Shown here: in pieces, positions 54,445-64,000 of the stretch | Layout of the letters: each line of letters opens with the position of its first letter | How positions within the stretch are numbered: the stretch's first letter is position 1 | NCBI RefSeq assembly: GCF_023898315.1 | Contig: NC_064616.1 | Span: forward strand, 647,338,974-647,402,973 | DNA: 64,000 nt | Reading direction: 5' to 3' | Source: Schistocerca nitens | Lineage: Eukaryota > Arthropoda > Insecta > Orthoptera > Acrididae | Position numbers and translations under genes: made by a program | Notes under the pieces: generated by a model | What the model was told of the DNA's origin: nothing | Seen by the model: the letters and a program-made list of their open reading frames with translations, nothing else | The model's database searches: none

Positions 54445-56650
54445 TATTCGACGACATTTGAACGTGATCCGAAGCAGCAAAGGGTGCTTATGCTTTTCCA
54501 GCCCTCCCGTTTAGCGCCCTCCTCTGGCGTGATTACGAGGGATGCAACACTGACACGGCGGGAATAAAACGGCAAAAGGACCCTCCAATGCCCCTCAGTT
54601 CGGCAACGCCCTCGGTGCCACCCACGCACCTTTGATGAGCTTGCTAAAAATGTCCCTGCCAGAGACTTCGACATCCATTCAGCTGTGTGACGGTCTGCTG
54701 CTTCACTATTGCCTAGTGCCTACTTGTGGGCACGCGATATCTAACGGGTATCTAAGGCGTTGGCTGCTGTCGGGCGGTAGAGCACCAGCAAAGCACTACT
54801 CAGCTGAATAGGTGTCGAAATCTCTGTAGAGTTACTTTTTTTTATACTTCTCAACAATCAGTTTTACTACAAGCTGAAACAGGTCTCGCAATTAGTCCAG
54901 TTGGACCGATTGCAGTCTGCATTAAAACGTTCGTAGACTAATTCGAGTCCTCAGTTTGTACAGACCTGCATGTTGCGAGCAGCTGTTATAAGATATTAGG
55001 ATTATTAACCAGTACATAGCAGTAGACTGTTTTGCTGCTGAATTTGTTGCCAACATTCATTGCAGTCTGCGAGTAATAGAGGCATTCACAAATACAGCCA
55101 CAGAATGAAAACTGACCAGTGCATCCCTATAGCGAATCTATCTTTGCCACACATTGGAGTAAAATACATAGCTATAAATTCCTTTGGCAAGCTGCCCATG
55201 GAAATAATACATCTGGTAGGCTGTACAACTGTTTTAAAATGAAGATTAAAACTGCTTTTCCTTAACACCTCCTTCTACAAGATGAACAAAAAATCCTCCT
55301 ACAAAATGTCGAAAATTATTCAGGAATATTCTCGGAGTGCACTCACAAGTCCGTTCTCTACCTGCTCGAAGGCATTCAGAACAGTCTGACACGAATACCT
55401 TTCCTTCCCACCGCTCTTAATGGTATGACTCTTCCATTCTATAGCTAGCAAATTGTACTTCAGCAGAATGTCTGTAGTAGCAGAGAGACCGGCACAGGAC
55501 GCAGCGTAAGTGTCAAATGGAAAACAAACACCAAAGTCTTCTGTAAAAATGTGTTCAACGTGACACAGTGTTGGGCTGTATTAGTACGCTACGTACATGG
55601 CCTGCTTCGAGTCAGTCTCAACAGAGAAACTTCAACAGATCAAGAAACTCTTGTTTCTCCCGTCTTCCTTGACCGACCTGTCTATGTCATCTGCCAGCTT
55701 ACGTCGAGATATCTCTCCTGCCGACGTGCTGCAACGTTATTTAGTCGCTTCAGGAGTAGTGATTATTCCTCGTGTTTTGATTTGTTTTTGTCCCTATTAC
55801 CACGTACCGTTAATCCGAATATCACACTACAGAAAATTGGGACCAGGTTATCGAATGGGCACATAAATTAACACTTAAAGAAGCTTTTAGTTTGTAACGG
55901 AAACCAAATCAACGCCTACCTGCTGTCACTGTAAGTCCGATCCACGAACGATTGCGGTTCGCGCAACTCGAGACGCTAACAGGCATTGCATTGTTGCCAG
56001 TTCCAAGCGACGGTTGCGGTAAGTGCATACACATGCTCTCCACGTATACACATGTATACTGCAGATTATGTCTCTTGCTTGCTTGTGCAGAATTTGTCGC
56101 TTACCATCGACATCAGCCATGACAACTCGCAACAAACGGAATATAAATTCACTAAATAACTCGACACGATCTCGTTTAATGCTCGCGCTGGCTACGGCAT
56201 TCACAACAGAGCGCTGAAATACTACTGAAAGCTCATGGGCTGTCGGAGAATGGTGACGTAGATGCGCAAAGCCAGCCTAAACTCGACAGCCATCGTTCGT
56301 GACTCCAACTTGGTGTCGCTTGAAACACGTTAATAACAGTGTTTGCCATCGCTGGCTCCATTTGTATATTTCAAAAAGAAATTTCAATAATCTCCCAAAA
56401 CACCAGAGAAAATGAGCATGTTGGTCCTTAGGAGAAACATTTGGTACATTTCGGGTGTCCCATTTATCTTGACCGTCCCAAATAAATTTGTCCACAAACA
56501 AGATAAAAAATGTGTGAACCATGTATTATTTAGCCGTCAGTGGGACATTCACCAGCATGACTTAATTTCTTGGAACTTGGTTACGAAGATATGAAAAGTA
56601 GTACGTCTTTTTCTTTTTAAAAAAAATAGAAATTCGGTAACCCACTTCCT
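54445..56650. other. No gene identified; one possible LINE fragment
   Basis: About 55330-55480 on the minus strand resembles the endonuclease-region LINE debris at about 47250-47370 ('cacaagtccgttctctacctgctcgaag' versus 'cacgagtttgttctctatttgctcgaag'). No other feature is supported. Frames at 55551-55871 are unremarkable. Confidence 0.35.
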
Positions 56651-56663
56651 CTACTGAAGAATT

Positions 56664-56856
56664 CAAAAATGGCTCTGAGCACTTTGGGACTTAACTTCTG
56701 AGGTCATCAGTCCCCTAGAACTTAGAACTACTTAAACCTAACTAACCTAAGGACATCACACACATCCATGCCCGAGGCAGGATTCGAACCTGCGACGGTA
56801 GCGGTCGCGCGGTTCCAGACTGTAGCGCCTAGAACCGCTCGGCCACTCCGGCCGGC
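56664..56856 (-). mobile_element. SINE family A, full length
   Basis: Minus orientation, with a perfect 11-bp duplication, actgaagaatt, at 56653-56663 and 56857-56867. Confidence 0.95.
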
Positions 56857-57087
56857 ACTGAAGAATTGTTCAAAAACTTATCACAGTGTACTATTTATAT
56901 GAACAAGACGTTATTAATAACATAATACAAAATTGACTTTGATTCCCCCTGTACTAACACAGTGTAGGTATTTGGTGTAATGTTGAATGAATAAACGGCG
57001 AGCGTTTTCCTTGTGTTTCCGTGTGTTTACTGTCAACTACAAGTGACCGCGCTACATTAATATAGTTACCAGTGATGTGTGCTACCA

Positions 57088-57312
57088 TCGAGCGAGGTGG
57101 CGCAATGGTTAGCAGACGGGGCTCGCATTTGGGAGTACGGCAGTTCAAACCTGGGTTCGGCCATCCTGTTTAGGCTAATGCCTGGATGGTTCCTTTGAGA
57201 GCGTACTGCCGATTTCCTTCCCAATCTTCTCTAATCCGAGTTTATGTTCCGTCTCTAATGAACTCGTTGTCGACAGGATGTTAAACACTACTCGCCTCCT
57301 CCTCCTCCTGTG
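57088..57312 (+). mobile_element. SINE family C, full length
   Basis: The tRNA-like head 'gagcgaggtggcgcaatggttagcagacgg' to box B-like 'cagttcaaacctgggttcggcc' is followed by 'gatttccttccc', 'aatccgagtttatgttcc', 'tctaatgaactcgttgtcgacagg' and a (ctc)n tail. Confidence 0.88.
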
Positions 57313-57319
57313 TGTTACT

Positions 57320-57560
57320 AAAGGACAGTCAGTTTCGTGTTACGTTTTTAATAACGTGATGTTTACGTGAGTAGTACACTATAATACGTTTTTGAATAGG
57401 TTTTCAGGGGATTAAATGGACTACCAACCAAAAAATATAGGGTGCTATTTAAAAAAAGACGCACTGCTGTTCACATCTTTTTAATGAGCAGAGTCACATG
57501 AAAGGCAATCATTGGTTAACGTCGTGCCTGGTGTTTTAGTGGGGAAAAAATGTGGTCGAG
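57320..57560. other. No gene seen
   Basis: No supported feature. Confidence 0.3.
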
Positions 57561-57564
57561 GAAA

Positions 57565-58012
57565 TTTTCAGTCTGCCTTTAATCTAGTTTTCACCTGTCA
57601 ACGATGCGACGAGTCATGAGGAACAACACGTGTTTCGCATTCCACGTTAAACTGTACGTCCCCTTTTGCCGGTTGAATAACTCGGGTACATTAGGGACAC
57701 GCAAGTCGCCGAAGTTGCTTCCAATTGAAGACTTCCACGCGACCTTTGAGCCCCACGAAATTATTAATTGTTATACGGTTAGCGTCCCCATGCTAGCTAA
57801 ACAATATTTGCTTCATTATTAATTAGTTTCGTGTGGTTCAATGGCCGGGTGCACGTCTTTCGATTGGACGCCAATTCGGTGACTTGTGTGTCCCTAATCT
57901 ACCGCAATTACCCTACCGGGGAAAGGGTACATACAGTTTAACGTGGAGTCCGAACCTGCTCCCCACATCGTTGAGAGGTGAAGGCTAGATTACAAGCAGG
58001 CTGAAAATTTCA
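57565..58012. repeat. Fold-back structure, arms about 200 bp
   Basis: The left arm 57565 to about 57775 pairs with the reverse complement of about 57810-58012. Pairs include 'gaaattttcagtctgc' with 'gcaggctgaaaatttc', 'ccacgttaaactgtacgt' with 'acatacagtttaacgtgg', and 'agggacacgcaagtcgccgaa' with 'ttcggtgacttgtgtgtccct'. The arm has segments ('cgcaagtcgccgaagttg') that also occur in orthopteran SINE bodies, so this may be two SINE-like copies in inverted orientation. Confidence 0.8.
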
Positions 58013-58014
58013 TC

Positions 58015-58095
58015 GATGCGACCGGGATTCGATCGAGCAACCTCTCGGCTCACATGCAGGTGCTTTACCACTAGACAATCCAGCCCTGCTGGCAT
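58015..58095 (-). mobile_element. tRNA-like SINE head
   Basis: On the minus strand: 'ggctggattgtctagtggtaaagcacctgc' to 'gatcgaatcccggtcg', giving box A- and box B-like segments at the right spacing. It adjoins the fold-back structure, so it is more likely its terminal SINE promoter than a tRNA gene. Confidence 0.5.
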
Positions 58096-58099
58096 CTGC

Positions 58100-59025
58100 T
58101 TGCTGCGTTTTTTTTTTATTTTACTTTGTAAAAAAAGTTATTTGGAGTGCTCAAGATAAATTGCACATCCTAAATACTGAAAAGGAGTATACATTAGAAA
58201 GTAATCTTTCTATAATGGGATGAGTACATGTAAAAAGATTTTGATTTTAATTGGGGTAGTGCTTTTATATTCATCTGAATGTAGCCTGATAGAGGAACAA
58301 GTTTGGGATGTGATCTTGGGTGTCAGCGAGGCAAGAGCCGACGTCTGCGAGACGATTTCGGGTCACTTAGGATAGCAGCTCTTCGCTTCTGTCTGAAGCC
58401 GATAGCGAGTGGTCTGGTTTTCCCAGATCCGTGTAAAGCGGTCACCAGCGAGTTCCATATCTTGTGGTCAAAACCTTTCCAGCGACATTAGGTGTTCACA
58501 GACAACCATTATGAGGGCAATAATAATGCGAGAATTCCTTCCAGGACGCCACATTTTCGAGAGAAGTGATGTTAGCGGGGGAAAGACGATACCTGCGTTT
58601 GAGTCAAGAGTCTATCTTTCTGTACGCTAAGCATGATTGAATAAAAAACCTAAAAGTTACAAAAATTTCAGTAGCTACTTGGAAGTTGTGAGATCTAGAG
58701 AGTGGTTCGGCAGCCCCCAAGGGTTTAAGAGATGAGTCGTGGGCTCCAAGGGGCGAAGTGACAGCAGTGTTATAAGTCGCTGAAGACAGTGGTTAGTGAT
58801 TCCAGAGTGACCGACAAAGTTGTTCGTCCAATGGAGCAAATCTCGTAACAATTCGCAAGTGTGATCCCGTCCGTGGTCTTATTAGTTTTTTTGCCGAACT
58901 TTGTAGACGAGAGGTGCGGCTTACTGCGTGCAGGCATTATTTGTTGAGAAAGGCCTTGTGTTAGATCATGGAGCTATAGATAGTTCGAAGAGGCGCTTGG
59001 AGAGGTTAATTAAAGTAAACTCGCA
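58100..59025. other. No gene identified; maybe the 5' region of the LINE remnant at 59.3 kb
   Basis: No supported ORF. Confidence 0.25.
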
Positions 59026-59032
59026 TTATTTT

Positions 59033-59283
59033 GCCTGAGCGAGATGCCACAGTGGTTAGCACACTGGACTCGCATTCGGGAGGACGACGGTTCAAATCCC
59101 CGTCCGGCCATCCAGATTTAGGTTTTCCGTGATTTCTCTAAATCGCTTCAGGAAACTGCCGTCATGGTTTCATTGAAAGGTCACGGGCGATTTCCTTCCT
59201 CATCCTTTCGTAATCCGAGTTTGTGTTCCCACTCTAATGACCGCGATGCAGACGAGACGTTGAAATCTGATGTCCTTGCCTTC
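59033..59283 (+). mobile_element. SINE family C, full length
   Basis: The head 'gcgagatgccacagtggttagcacactgg' and box B 'cggttcaaatccccg' are followed by 'ggttttccgtgatttctctaaatcgc', 'gatttccttcctcatcc' and 'aatccgagtttgtgttccc', with 'tctaatgaccgcg' near the end. Confidence 0.9.
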
Positions 59284-59289
59284 CTTTTG

Positions 59290-60250
59290 AATTATTTTGG
59301 TTTTGGCGTGGCTCTTGACCTACATTATTTTAACCGTTACCCGTTTTTGTCTTTTGAGGATTTCTGTAGAAGCTGCAAGGAACCTGATGGAAGGATGTCT
59401 GTTGATTGTTCTCAATGTGCGCTTTTTTTATTTTTTATTTTACACGTCTAGTCTAGTAGTATCAAATTGAGGAGTAAATCTCCATGGTCGTAGAATGTGT
59501 CTGTACATTAAATTACAACAGAAAACGAATAATAGATGAAATAAAATGTTTAGGAATCCTATGAAGTCAATAAGCTATAGCTTTATGTAAATATAACAAA
59601 CAATGTAACACAGGGATTAGCTTAATTTTTCAAGAAACTCCTTCACAGTATAGAAGGAGTGACCCATGAGGAAACTCGTCAATTTAGATTTGAAAGCACA
59701 TGGATTACTGCTAAAATTTTTTAGTTCTTGTGGTAGCGCATTGAAAACGAATGCTGCAGAATAGTGCACGCCTTTTTGCATAAGAGTCAAGGAGGTGCGA
59801 TCTAATTCCAGATCGGAGTTCTGCCTCTTGTTAACTGAGTGGAAGTTTCTAATTTTTGGGAATACGTTGATAATTTTAACAAGAAACGACATTACTGAAA
59901 TAGTGCCAGTGTTGCACACAACATCATTTACTAACTAGGTAGTGTCGTCAGCAAACGAATATATCACCTGTAGTACTAAAGACATATCGTTTATGTCAAT
60001 ACGGAACAGCAGTTGCCCCCGCACTGATCCCTCGGGCACCCGTCCATGTAACTATGCCCTACTCGGACCCCACATCATAACCATGTGGCCTGGTCTACGA
60101 ATCTGTTTGAATGCAAGTAAATTGCTCCAGGGCATTAAAAGTTGTGTGGAGTAGTGAGTATTTATCCATGTCTCGTATAAAGAGTGAGGCTGGCGACTCT
60201 TATAAAGACTGTTTTCACACTCTAGCGGTGCCGAGAATTGATCCAGGTCC
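59290..60250 (+). pseudogene. LINE upstream-ORF remnant (Cys motif and DPGP motif), split by another LINE
   Basis: 59290-59425 encodes YPFLSFEDFCRSCKEPDGRM followed by VDCSQC, a CX2C...CX2C zinc-finger-like pattern matching the remnant at 10.65 kb (CGSCKKPVGDC). At about 60215-60250 the plus strand encodes VPRIDPGPP, matching VVRINPGPT at 10.89 kb. The intervening 59440-60180 is occupied by a minus-strand LINE 3' end, which explains the longer spacing. Dead. Confidence 0.45.
59440..60080 (-). pseudogene. jockey-like LINE 3' part: RT active site and C-terminal tail
   Basis: On the minus strand, about 59935-60060 encodes a shifted stretch with GSVRGQLLFRIDINDM then SFADDTT, the RT active-site box. 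59617-59919 is an open frame of 100 codons with RNFHSVNKRQNSDLELDR, LMQKGVHYSAAFVFNALPQE and FKSKLTSFLMGHSFYTVKEF, the typical C-terminal tail of jockey-type LINEs. The 3' UTR follows to about 59450. Truncated upstream of the palm domain. Confidence 0.75.
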
Positions 60251-60254
60251 GCCA

Positions 60255-60650
60255 ATATAAATTTCCTTCTCAAATTAGTAGTGTAATACCCTGAGCAAAT
60301 GAATAGTGTTACAACAAGAATGCCTTGTCTGAACGCTACCAAACCGATACTCGAGTGTTTACATGGCTGTGGGATATGTGGATTAAAGAGCTTATTTTCG
60401 GTACAGAGAATAGCCATTCCTACAGATGAAAAATGATGTTAGCAAATAACGGCTATTGGATGTGCCTAACGTCACTGCAACTTTTAAGTTGGAGATCTCA
60501 ATACAGCATGCCCAGAGGACTTGCACATGCAACTTTTCGCTGTCTTCGCGACTTTAGAGGCGTATACTTGGTTATAGGATACCATCCGTCTGCTTTGACC
60601 CGTGACGAAGACCTGCAGTGTAACGTGCTGTGATGTACGCTCAACGGCCT
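60255..60650. other. No gene identified
   Basis: No motif is readable. It may be the rest of the LINE remnant on the plus strand. Confidence 0.25.
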
Positions 60651-60654
60651 GTCT

Positions 60655-61679
60655 TTCTCGGGGCAGACGGTCTCCAAGTAGCCGAACATAAACATTTCAA
60701 GCCAATGATGGGTTCGGCTGGACCAGAGGAGCCAGTCCGTTCCATGCAAACACAGCCCGCAGCCACCACCAGCTTGCACAGTGCCTTGTTCACAACCTGG
60801 GTCCATAGCTTTGTGCGATCTGCGACACATGAACTCTACTATCAGTTCCTACCAACTGAAATCGTGGCTCTTCTGACCAGGCCACGATTTTCCAGTCGTC
60901 AGTGCCCAGCCAATACGGTCACGAGCCCACGAGAGGCGCTACAGGCGATGTCGTGCTTGTTAGCAAAGGCACTCGCGCCGGCCATTTGCTGCCATAGCCT
61001 ATAGACGCCAAATTTCCCGGCACCGTCCTAACGGTCATATTCGTCGTGCATCCCACATTGATTTCTGCGGTTATTCCACACAGAGTTACTTGTCTGATAG
61101 CACCGACAACTCTACGCAAACGCCGCTGCTCTCGGTCGTCAAGTCAAGATCGTTGGCCACTCCGTTGTCCATGTCGAGAAGTAATGCCTGAAATGTGATA
61201 TTCTCGACACACTCTTGACACTGCAGATCTCGCAAATGAATTTGCTAACGATTTCCGAAATGGAATGTCCCATGTGTCTAGCTACAAACTGACGTCCCGC
61301 GTTCAAAGTCTGCTAATCTCCGTCGTGCGGCCATCATCACGTCGGATACCTTTTCACGTAAATCAGCTGAGTACAAATGGCAATGCACTATCCTTTTATA
61401 GCTTGTGTACGCGATACTATCGCCAAAAAATGGCTCTGAGCACTATGGGACTCAACTGCTGAGGTCATAAGTCCCCTAGAACTTAGAACTACTTAAACCT
61501 AACTAACCTAAGGACAACACACACATCCATGCCCGAGGCAGGATTCGAACCTGCGACCGTAGCGGTCGCGCGGTTCCAGACTGTAGTGCCAGAACCGCTC
61601 GGCCACCAGCGGCCGGCGATACTATCGCCATCTGCATATGTGTACATCGCTATCACAAGAGTTTTGTCACCTCAGTGTA
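60655..61679 (-). mobile_element. Tc1-like transposon, 5' half only
   Basis: The outer end, 'gtcacctcagtg' followed by TA at about 61677-61680, matches the terminal repeat of a Tc1 family I recognise as abundant in locusts. The transposase would start at the ATG at 61332-61334 (minus) with MAARR and a LADFER-like HTH region. Pieces follow in order: TTEINVG-like, 'LPWAR'-like, and near 60700-60830 the segment with MDPGCEQGTVQAGGG and LLWSSRTHHWLEMFMFGYLE. The second half of the DDE domain and the other terminal repeat are missing, and frames are broken. A SINE sits at 61425-61615. Confidence 0.72.
61425..61615 (-). mobile_element. SINE family A, full length
   Basis: Minus orientation. The perfect 14-bp duplication gcgatactatcgcc lies at 61411-61424 and 61616-61629. 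It interrupts the Tc1-like element. Confidence 0.96.
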
Positions 61680-61684
61680 ATTCG

Positions 61685-62400
61685 TATCATAAGCCTTTTG
61701 AGGAACGTAAGAATCCATATCTGACCTGTCCGATCCTCTGACTTGTCTTCCAGACAGCATGTCTAGAATGTAATGTTTACTTTCATACCAGCCTACAGCC
61801 AGTAGCCTCCATGAACTGGCTCCGCATGTATTTCAGGGATGGCAAGAAATTCCTGAAGATGACATTCGGAGATTGTTCTCTTTCATGCTGCAACGATTCA
61901 AAGAGTGGGAATCACATTTGATAGTAATGTTTATTACGGGCATCAGTTCCGAATGGAACAAAATTTTAACCATTTACTACCCGTTATGTGATGAACATGT
62001 TCATGAAGTTTCATAAATATCGGACTGGTGCTCGATGATTTAAAAATTTCCATTTCCGTCAGCGTACGTAGCACACTTTTTCTCTCTCGCTGCACATAGC
62101 TGGAAGCGCGTGGATTCTGACGGCGGACGTATATGCGACTGCACGACGCCACCACATCTCGGAGGACGAGGGATGGAACATTTCAGGCTGTATTTTTTCT
62201 TTGGCACTGTTCCCACAAAACTGAATATATTCATTTGTAAAACATCACGCACCATTTTTATTTATGTGCTTCGCTGCTCCATGCTATCGTCGTAATGTTA
62301 TTCCTTGTTTTAATAAAGAAGAGGGAGAGAGACAGCAACAGTCACGCTTTCTGATATATCGTCGGCGATAAACTTCGAACGACAAAGACTATGTACACTG
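61685..62400. other. No gene identified
   Basis: Short frames only. No motif is supported. Confidence 0.3.
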
Positions 62401-62514
62401 ATTTAGCAAACGTCAAGGGATGTGGGTCACAGTTGGCGCAGGTGTGTACAGCGCGCCACACGCCCTCAGTTGTATTGCAGACCTGGGAAGTGGTTGTGCA
62501 AGTGATTTCTGTGA

Positions 62515-63230
62515 CATGCAATGTCTTCATGAGCTGACGCCGTTCGAACGGGGTATGGTGATCGGTGCACGACGGATGGGATTTTCGATTTCGACAGTGG
62601 TGCAGGAATTCGGCTTCACTCGTTCAACCGTGTCCAGGGTGAATGACTGAATGCGGGTGTCACAGTCCCCAACAGACGAACTACCGGTCGTCCAGCCACC
62701 CTCGATGACCGTGACCGGCGACATCTCAGACGGATCGTCAGTAGTGACAGACTGGTATGTAATAGGCATCCTAGTTGTTCCGGAAGGGACTTTGGATGGT
62801 CAGTAGTATGTTGTGCTTCTCAGGGACCATCTCCACCCACTTTTGGCGTTCCAATATACAGATGGCTCTGCGGTGTTTCAAGATGATAAGCGCAGCCACA
62901 TTGCTACCACCATGCCCGGGAATGGTTCCAGGAACATGCAGTGGAGGTCCAAAGACTAAGATAGTCACCCCGGAGCTCAGATTTGACCCTCGTCGAACAT
63001 ATCTGGGATGTCCTGGAATGCAGGCTCCGTGTCATGCATACTGCAACGACGAACAGACCACACTTGGCGGCCGCTCTGCAAACGATTTGCTGTCACCTGC
63101 TTCCAGTGACTCGTACTCACTTCCACGGCGTCTCACTGCAGACCGAAGAGCCAGAGGAGGCCCCACGAGGTATTTCGTGTCTATCGTACGACATTTGCTA
63201 AGTCAGGGTCAACATCGAGGAAGAACACAA
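62515..63230 (+). pseudogene. Tc1-like transposase relic
   Basis: The N-terminal HTH (62520-62650) reads LTPFERGMVIGARRMGFSIS, then EFGFTRSTVSRV. After shifts, about 62870-62900 encodes FQDDKRSHIATT, a second-Asp context. 62983-63201 encodes TLVEHIWDVLECRLR, the Glu context of the triad. The first Asp block is missing. Several stops. Confidence 0.72.
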
Positions 63231-63239
63231 AGCAGTGAC

Positions 63240-64000
63240 GGCAGAGTTATGGTACTGGAAATGTTTGGTGGCGTTATAGATATTGTGCGAAGCGCTATTG
63301 ACCAGTTTAGTTAGGAACCGGACCACGGAGATCGATGAATTGTTCTCCTGAGGATTGGCTTTATTCGCAAGCGTCTGGAAGAAGTACCATGAGGAATTCA
63401 AACTGTCTCACTTGCATCTAAATTCTCCTGAACATCTGTGGGTCTATCGTATTTCCTACGTAATTATTCCGCCACGCACCCGTCAACAGGTGTAACAAGA
63501 TTTGGAAGCACTGCAGGCAGCGTGGCTCGAGATACCGGTGAAAATTTATCACCAACCGCTTCATGCTCATCTAGCTAATGAATGTGCTGGAAAAGATCCC
63601 TACCCCGATAATGCCTGTTAATCATAATAACATCGCTCGAAAATATCAGAACATAAATTAACCAAGAGGAGGAGATGTATTCGTAGATTCGGACAACATT
63701 GGAATGATATGATGTATGTTTATGGTTCTTCAGCGAATGAAGAACGCAATCACTGTATATGTGACTATGCCATTAAGATGTACGCCGTCTAGCCAAATTT
63801 CTTAAATGCCTTCGATAACTATTTACCAGTTTGACGTCACTAAAGGAAATTAATTAGGACGATCGTGAAACTTTGAGTCGCCCATGTAACTAGAAGCTAC
63901 ACTGCATTCTTTGCATTCTGCAAGTTTTGTTTATTAAATTTTATGTAGTTTATCGTAAACTAAATTCTTTCCATTGTAAATAAGCACCATCTTAAATCAT
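63240..64000. other. No gene identified; possible Tc1 C-terminal fragment
   Basis: About 63500-63600 encodes DLEALQAAWLEIPVKIYHQP, reminiscent of a Tc1 C-terminal end. Otherwise nothing is recognisable. Confidence 0.3.

Noticed and set aside
60498-60830. 110-codon minus ORF as a novel Cys/His-rich protein
   Set aside because: It overlaps the Tc1-like relic. Its middle part (MDPGCEQGTVQAGGG, LLWSSRTHHW) is a frame of that transposase.

Overview
This window looks like a piece of a very large, transposon-saturated insect genome. It is most likely an orthopteran, and a Schistocerca-type locust is my best guess. That rests on recognising several tRNA-derived SINE families and Tc1, mariner and LINE families that I associate with locusts, and on the absence of any recognisable host gene. 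Nothing looks bacterial: there are no operons, no ribosome binding sites and no long uninterrupted host ORFs. Almost every recognisable coding stretch is a decayed transposon or virus-like gene.

Layout. 0.1-2.6 kb: a hAT relic split by a Tc1-like transposon. 3.2-3.8 kb: a purine-rich tandem block. 4.2-5.8 kb: a second hAT relic on the minus strand, carrying a SINE and a 217-bp tandem duplication. 6-10.2 kb: SINEs and degraded tandem repeats. 10.6-10.9 kb: a LINE 5' remnant. 11.9-16.6 kb: a mariner-like element, a CR1/jockey-like LINE, a Tc1 relic, a short mariner-like element and a SINE.

19.6-30.4 kb is the most interesting part. It holds a Maverick/Polinton (adintovirus-related) relic with a packaging-ATPase-like gene, a minor-capsid-like gene and a capsid-like fragment. 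An LTR retroelement of about 8 kb (21940-29992) splits this relic. The LTR element carries a gag-like zinc-knuckle stretch, two unrecognised ORFs and no visible pol. It was itself invaded by an RTE-like LINE (25341-28353), which was in turn invaded by a 5S-rRNA-derived SINE.

31.5-34 kb: unassigned minus-strand ORFs and an interspersed repeat. 34.2-36.1 kb: a mariner-like element with long terminal inverted repeats and a 411-codon transposase that is open but has lost a catalytic Asp. 38-48 kb: four or five LINE fragments with SINEs, a long-TIR element near 40.1-41.1 kb and a mariner relic. 48.6-49.3 kb: another long-TIR element. 50-64 kb: mariner and Tc1 relics, LINE fragments, a fold-back structure at 57.6-58.0 kb and more SINEs.

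The genes do not form a pathway. The window records successive insertions, many with target-site duplications still readable, so their relative order can be inferred. Coordinates of decayed elements are approximate. All family calls come from reading motifs by eye, without database searches.
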